NCBI GenBank assembly: GCA_023150215.1
Contig: JAKLLJ010000002.1
Span: 1 to 42,343 of the forward strand
Reading direction: 5' to 3'
Length of the DNA stretch: 42,343 bases
Source: Thauera sp.
Lineage (GTDB): Bacteria; Pseudomonadota; Gammaproteobacteria; Burkholderiales; Rhodocyclaceae
The notes under the pieces are model-generated. The model ran no database searches. It worked only from the letters and a program-made list of their open reading frames with translations, and had not been told where the DNA came from. The translations under genes and the position numbers were made by a program. This document shows positions 41,694 to 42,343 of this stretch, in pieces. Each line of letters begins with the position of its first letter. The stretch's first letter is position 1.

Positions 41694-42343
41694 AAAGGGG
41701 TTTCACGGTGCTCTCGACCAGGGTGGCGTCGAAGCGCTCGATCAGCTCGCGCACAAAGGGGTCGGCCTCAAGCGCTGCCACCGCTTCGGCGTGGCGCGCG
41801 CGACGCTCGATCTCGTCGCGCTGGGCGGGGGTCTCGCCGGCAATGTCGCCGATCGTGATCCGCACCGCAAGCGTGCACCCGAGCGCTGCCGAAAGCTGCT
41901 CCTGCAGGCGGTCGGCTGCGCCACGATTCATGTCCAGCAGGTGACGGTGGGCGGACGACAGGCGCAACTGAAGGGCTTCATCGGTGCATTCGACCCATTC
42001 GCAGTGCTGTGCCAGCTCACGCACCAGGCCACCCAGGCCGAGCGCACGGATCAGGCCACGCAAGTCGCCGAGGGCGAGCAGCGCAGCGGCGTCGCCGCTT
42101 GCGGCCGCACGTGCCGGCAGCGCTGCCGCGCCCGCAGGCAGCGGCGCGGCAGCGACTGCCGCGGTGAGCTCGGACGGGGATGCGGCCCCCTTCGCCATGG
42201 CTGCTCGCCCCGATGACGGGCGATCCGGCGATGATGGCGCGTAAGCGTCGGCGCTGCCATTGCGGGATTCGCGGGCAGGCGGTGCGTCGTCGTCGGCATA
42301 GGCTTCGGGGGGCAAATCCTCCCAGGGCGGCATGTCGCCAGGC
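41692..42343 (-). CDS. dnaX: DNA polymerase III subunit gamma/tau, C-terminal part
   Basis: Partial gene: the reading frame stays open to the window edge, so the ATPase domain lies outside. The visible 217 or so residues hold a Pro/Ala-rich linker and the tau C-terminal domain. That domain starts near LRGLIRALGLGGLVRELAQH and ends GETPAQRDEIERR, DPFVRELIERFDATLVESTVKPL in parts, the alpha-subunit-binding region in tau. Gene order dnaX-ybaB-recR supports the call. Whether a frameshift producing gamma exists cannot be seen from this fragment. Confidence 0.9.
   Translation of the reverse strand, partial: PGDMPPWEDLPPEAYADDDAPPARESRNGSADAYAPSSPDRPSSGRAAMAKGAASPSELTAAVAAAPLPAGAAALPARAAASGDAAALLALGDLRGLIRALGLGGLVRELAQHCEWVECTDEALQLRLSSAHRHLLDMNRGAADRLQEQLSAALGCTLAVRITIGDIAGETPAQRDEIERRARHAEAVAALEADPFVRELIERFDATLVESTVKPL

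Noticed and set aside
41600..41695. Longer YbaB start at 41695
   Set aside because: The extension overlaps the dnaX stop, crosses the decayed REP unit and is not family-like, while the ATG at 41599 has a ribosome-binding site.

Overview
The window is high-GC chromosomal DNA from a betaproteobacterium. Gene content and order (dusB-fis-purHD-hemF, petABC-sspAB, dnaX-ybaB-recR, algZR beside hemCDXY and argH) point to the Rhodocyclales, most probably Thauera or a close Azoarcus/Aromatoleum relative. That placement comes from recalled synteny and protein flavour, not from a database search. Coding density is high, many stop/start pairs overlap by 1-4 bases, and most of the window is core metabolism.

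Layout. 1-147 holds REP-like palindromes and decayed 25-bp repeats. 199-5403 (+) is dusB-fis, purH-purD-hemF, closed by a terminator shared with the convergent heme operon. 5516-9976 (-) is hemC-hemD-hemX-hemY. 10269-13031 (+) is ppc, set between hemC and an AlgR/AlgZ-like two-component pair (13039-14867, -). 14950-18639 (+) is argH, a Ser/Thr kinase fused to a cyclic-nucleotide-binding domain, and a fructosamine-kinase-like gene. 18850-21676 (+) is the least ordinary locus: a small Tat-exported protein, a PqqD-like protein, an HPr-kinase-related kinase and an uncharacterised nucleotidyltransferase, tightly coupled. This is the HPr-rel-A type of system, whose chemistry I do not know to have been established. 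21721-25399 (-) is grxD and then prmC, prfA and hemA. 25538-25613 is tRNA-Phe(GAA) with a clear promoter and terminator, followed by an array of REP-like repeats. 25994-28154 (-) is a TctE/TctD-like two-component pair with a direct-repeat operator candidate. 28485-30477 (-) is groES-groEL under a perfect CIRCE operator and a sigma-32/sigma-70 type promoter. 30651-31853 (+) is a secreted glycosidase-like protein. 31914-34672 (-) is fbp-tamA, and 34842-36104 (+) a D-amino-acid dehydrogenase. 36117-40484 (-) is petABC (cytochrome bc1), sspA-sspB and a bacteriohemerythrin. 40672 to the end (-) is dnaX (partial)-ybaB-recR.

How the parts fit. Six heme/tetrapyrrole loci (hemA, hemC, hemD, hemX, hemY, hemF), the bc1 complex, monothiol glutaredoxin and hemerythrin suit a respiratory bacterium that moves between oxic and low-oxygen life; this is inference. 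ppc, fbp, purH/purD and argH are housekeeping anabolism. The best candidate for new biology is 18741-21676: its own promoter, a secreted candidate substrate, a RiPP-recognition-like protein, a kinase and a nucleotidyltransferase. The kinase/nucleotidyltransferase pair recalls tailoring enzymes of some lasso-peptide clusters, but no lasso protease or cyclase is present. A second theme is a family of GTAGGAG-headed REP palindromes at three places, whose stems differ by compensatory changes.
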